In this document: positions 6,296 to 7,801 of the stretch, in pieces
How positions within the stretch are numbered: position 1 is the first letter of the stretch
Layout: each line of letters opens with the position of its first letter
Program-made: the position numbers and the translations under genes
Source of the DNA: an uncultured Clostridia bacterium
Lineage (GTDB): Bacteria > Bacillota > Clostridia > Christensenellales > UBA1242
Direction of reading: 5' to 3'
NCBI GenBank assembly: GCA_904397185.1
Contig: CAJFOL010000065.1
Coordinates: 1 to 7,801 of the forward strand
Length of the DNA: 7,801 nt
The notes under the pieces: model-generated
Databases searched by the model: none
What the model was told of the DNA's origin: nothing
The model's input: only the letters and a program-made list of their open reading frames with translations

Positions 6296-7801
6296 ATGAA
6301 ATCTTTATTTAAAACGGTTGCACTTATCACTGTATTTTCTGTCCTTACTCGGGTGTGTGGCTTTATCTTTAGAATTATTTTGTCGCGTGAAGTGGGAGCG
6401 GAAGGTGTAGGCTTGTACCAAGTTGCCTCATCTGTGTTTATGGTGCTTTTGACTGTGATATCAAGTGGACTACCTTTGATTATATCCAGGATGAGTGCCA
6501 ATTTTTCGGTCAAAAAGGAGAAGAAAAAGGAAAGTTCTTTTTTGACAGTCGCACTTATCTTTACCCTGTCATTATCAGTATTTTTGTGCCTTGTTGTCCT
6601 ATTATTTAGAAGTCTTTTCAGTTCAATCTTCACCGAAGCACGATGCTATGAAATACTTGTGATTTTGCTTCCAAGTTTGATTTTTTCATCGGTCTACAGT
6701 GTCTTCCGAGGGGCTTTGTGGGGCAAGGGGAACTATTTTGCCCTCTGTGTCAGCGAATTTTATGAGCAACTTGTGCGGATAGTCGTTGGGGTGCTACTTA
6801 TAAGTTCAACTTTCTCAGCCATTGAAAATGCACTCAACCTTGGCTGGTCTATGACGATAGCCTGCCTGCTTTCAATGATACTTGTCGTGCTACTATTCTT
6901 CTATTATGGGGGAAGTCTTGGCAAGGCAAAAAAGGAGTATTTTAGACCGCTTATCAAACAGTCAAGCCCGATAACCTTAATGCGAGTCGCTGGCTCATTT
7001 TTGCAACCACTTATTGCAATAATCATTCCATCACGGCTGACCTTGATAGGCTACACAAGTTCGCAGGCACTGAGTTTATACGGTATAGCGGTGGGGATGA
7101 CACTTCCTCTCATCTATGTGCCGACAACGATAATCGGTTCTCTTTCCACCGCACTCATCCCAGATATATCCAAAGCCGTTGCCCAAAATGACTCCTCTCA
7201 TATTGAGAAGCGGATAACCTCATCGATATCCTTTGCCATGCTTATCTCGGCTATATTTGTCCCTGTGTATCTTGGCATGGGCGAGCAGATAGGAATATTT
7301 TTGTATGACAATATTCTCTCAGGCACACTGCTTCAGTCGGCATCGTGGGTACTTCTTCCAATAGGACTGACAAATATAACTTCTGGGCTGTTAAATTCCT
7401 TAGGACTTGAGAAACACTCTTTTGTCAACTTCTTTTTTGGAGCGGTAGGTATGTTTGTGGCACTTTGGGTGCTTCCACCACTGCTCGGCATAAACTCTAT
7501 CATTTGGGCAATGGGCATAAACTATTTGATAACAGCGACCTTGAATATCTTGCTTTTAAAGAGGAAGACAAAGGTAGATTTCAAGATATTTGCCTCGCTT
7601 GGAAAGATAATTTTGCTTGTGTTGCCATGCTCCGCCTTGACAAGTTTTGTAGTCAGCCTTGCAGATTACGTTTTGCCACTATTTTTCACACTGATTATAG
7701 GCGGACTCACAGCGGTCGGGTCTTTCGCACTGCTTGCAAACACCTTCGGTCTTGTGGATATCAGGGCATTTATCATAAAATATAAAAACAAATTAATTAA
7801 A
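6296..7801 (+). CDS. SpoVB/MurJ-like MOP-superfamily lipid-linked glycan flippase (3' end cut by window edge)
   Basis: I translated 502 codons without a stop to the last base. The product is a polytopic membrane protein with a dozen or more hydrophobic segments. The N-terminus reads LTRVCGFIFRIILSREVGAE, then GLYQVASSV and SSGLPLIISRMSA, the typical opening of SpoVB/polysaccharide-flippase proteins. R19, R26 and R65 occupy places like the conserved cavity arginines of MurJ. Later landmarks are SVFRGALWGKGNY (about 132-144) and SGLLNSLGLEKHS in the second half. SpoVB proteins are about 520 residues, so the gene is probably almost complete; the tail is already lysine-rich and hydrophilic. The family flips undecaprenyl-linked glycans (lipid II or oligosaccharide units) outward. 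SpoVB serves cortex synthesis in spore-formers, but a YtgP/MurJ or Wzx role cannot be excluded. The gene diverges from the LysM gene. Confidence 0.88.
   Translation, partial: MKSLFKTVALITVFSVLTRVCGFIFRIILSREVGAEGVGLYQVASSVFMVLLTVISSGLPLIISRMSANFSVKKEKKKESSFLTVALIFTLSLSVFLCLVVLLFRSLFSSIFTEARCYEILVILLPSLIFSSVYSVFRGALWGKGNYFALCVSEFYEQLVRIVVGVLLISSTFSAIENALNLGWSMTIACLLSMILVVLLFFYYGGSLGKAKKEYFRPLIKQSSPITLMRVAGSFLQPLIAIIIPSRLTLIGYTSSQALSLYGIAVGMTLPLIYVPTTIIGSLSTALIPDISKAVAQNDSSHIEKRITSSISFAMLISAIFVPVYLGMGEQIGIFLYDNILSGTLLQSASWVLLPIGLTNITSGLLNSLGLEKHSFVNFFFGAVGMFVALWVLPPLLGINSIIWAMGINYLITATLNILLLKRKTKVDFKIFASLGKIILLVLPCSALTSFVVSLADYVLPLFFTLIIGGLTAVGSFALLANTFGLVDIRAFIIKYKNKLIK

Noticed and set aside
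6283..6312. A nine-codon upstream frame overlapping the flippase start, a possible leader peptide
   Set aside because: It has no ribosome binding site of its own, and its codons consist largely of the SD of the flippase gene, so the ATG is probably coincidental.
6235..6633. The upstream extension of the LysM frame to a 187-residue protein
   Set aside because: The extension lies antisense to the flippase gene, has no domain-like sequence, and the AGGAG site sits directly before the internal ATG at 6234.
7465..7785. A 106-codon plus-strand frame near the right edge
   Set aside because: It is an out-of-frame shadow of the flippase gene, whose frame is open continuously from 6296 to the end with typical membrane-protein sequence.

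Overview
The window is low-GC bacterial DNA that uses the standard code. Gene content points to the Bacillota, most likely a Clostridia-type lineage: a VanW-domain protein with a YoaR-type N-terminus, a SpoVB-like flippase, an Exp7/CtpE-type P-type ATPase, strong AGGAG ribosome binding sites and very AT-rich spacers. This is an inference from family content; no rRNA or other taxonomic marker is present.

Six protein genes fill the window, and they alternate strand without exception. (1) A P-type cation ATPase on the minus strand runs off the left edge (1-2150). (2) A CCA-adding-type tRNA nucleotidyltransferase lies on plus (2255-3493). (3) A membrane-anchored VanW-domain protein lies on minus (3590-5098). 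(4) A TVP38/TMEM64 (VTT/DedA-superfamily) membrane protein lies on plus (5212-5940). (5) A 54-residue LysM-only protein lies on minus (6070-6234). (6) A SpoVB/MurJ-like MOP-superfamily flippase on plus runs off the right edge (6296-7801, 502 codons, still open). Two genes start in each divergent gap and two end in each convergent gap, so each gene is probably transcribed alone.

Regulatory sites are clearest in the 2151-2254 gap. There, back-to-back sigma-A-type promoters sit so close to the start codons that the ATPase message would be almost leaderless and the nucleotidyltransferase message would begin at its Shine-Dalgarno sequence. A strong intrinsic terminator separates genes 2 and 3. The spacer between genes 4 and 5 has only about nine G or C bases in 129 and holds AT-only inverted repeats.

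Genes 3 to 6 share a cell-envelope theme: a putative peptidoglycan-modifying VanW enzyme, a VTT lipid-transporter-like protein, a glycan-binding LysM module and a lipid-linked glycan flippase. The functional link is inference from family knowledge. I see no mobile element, CRISPR array, RNA gene or clear defence system. The least ordinary items are the signal-less LysM mini-protein facing the flippase, the VanW protein as a possible non-classical transpeptidase, and the near-leaderless divergent promoter pair.
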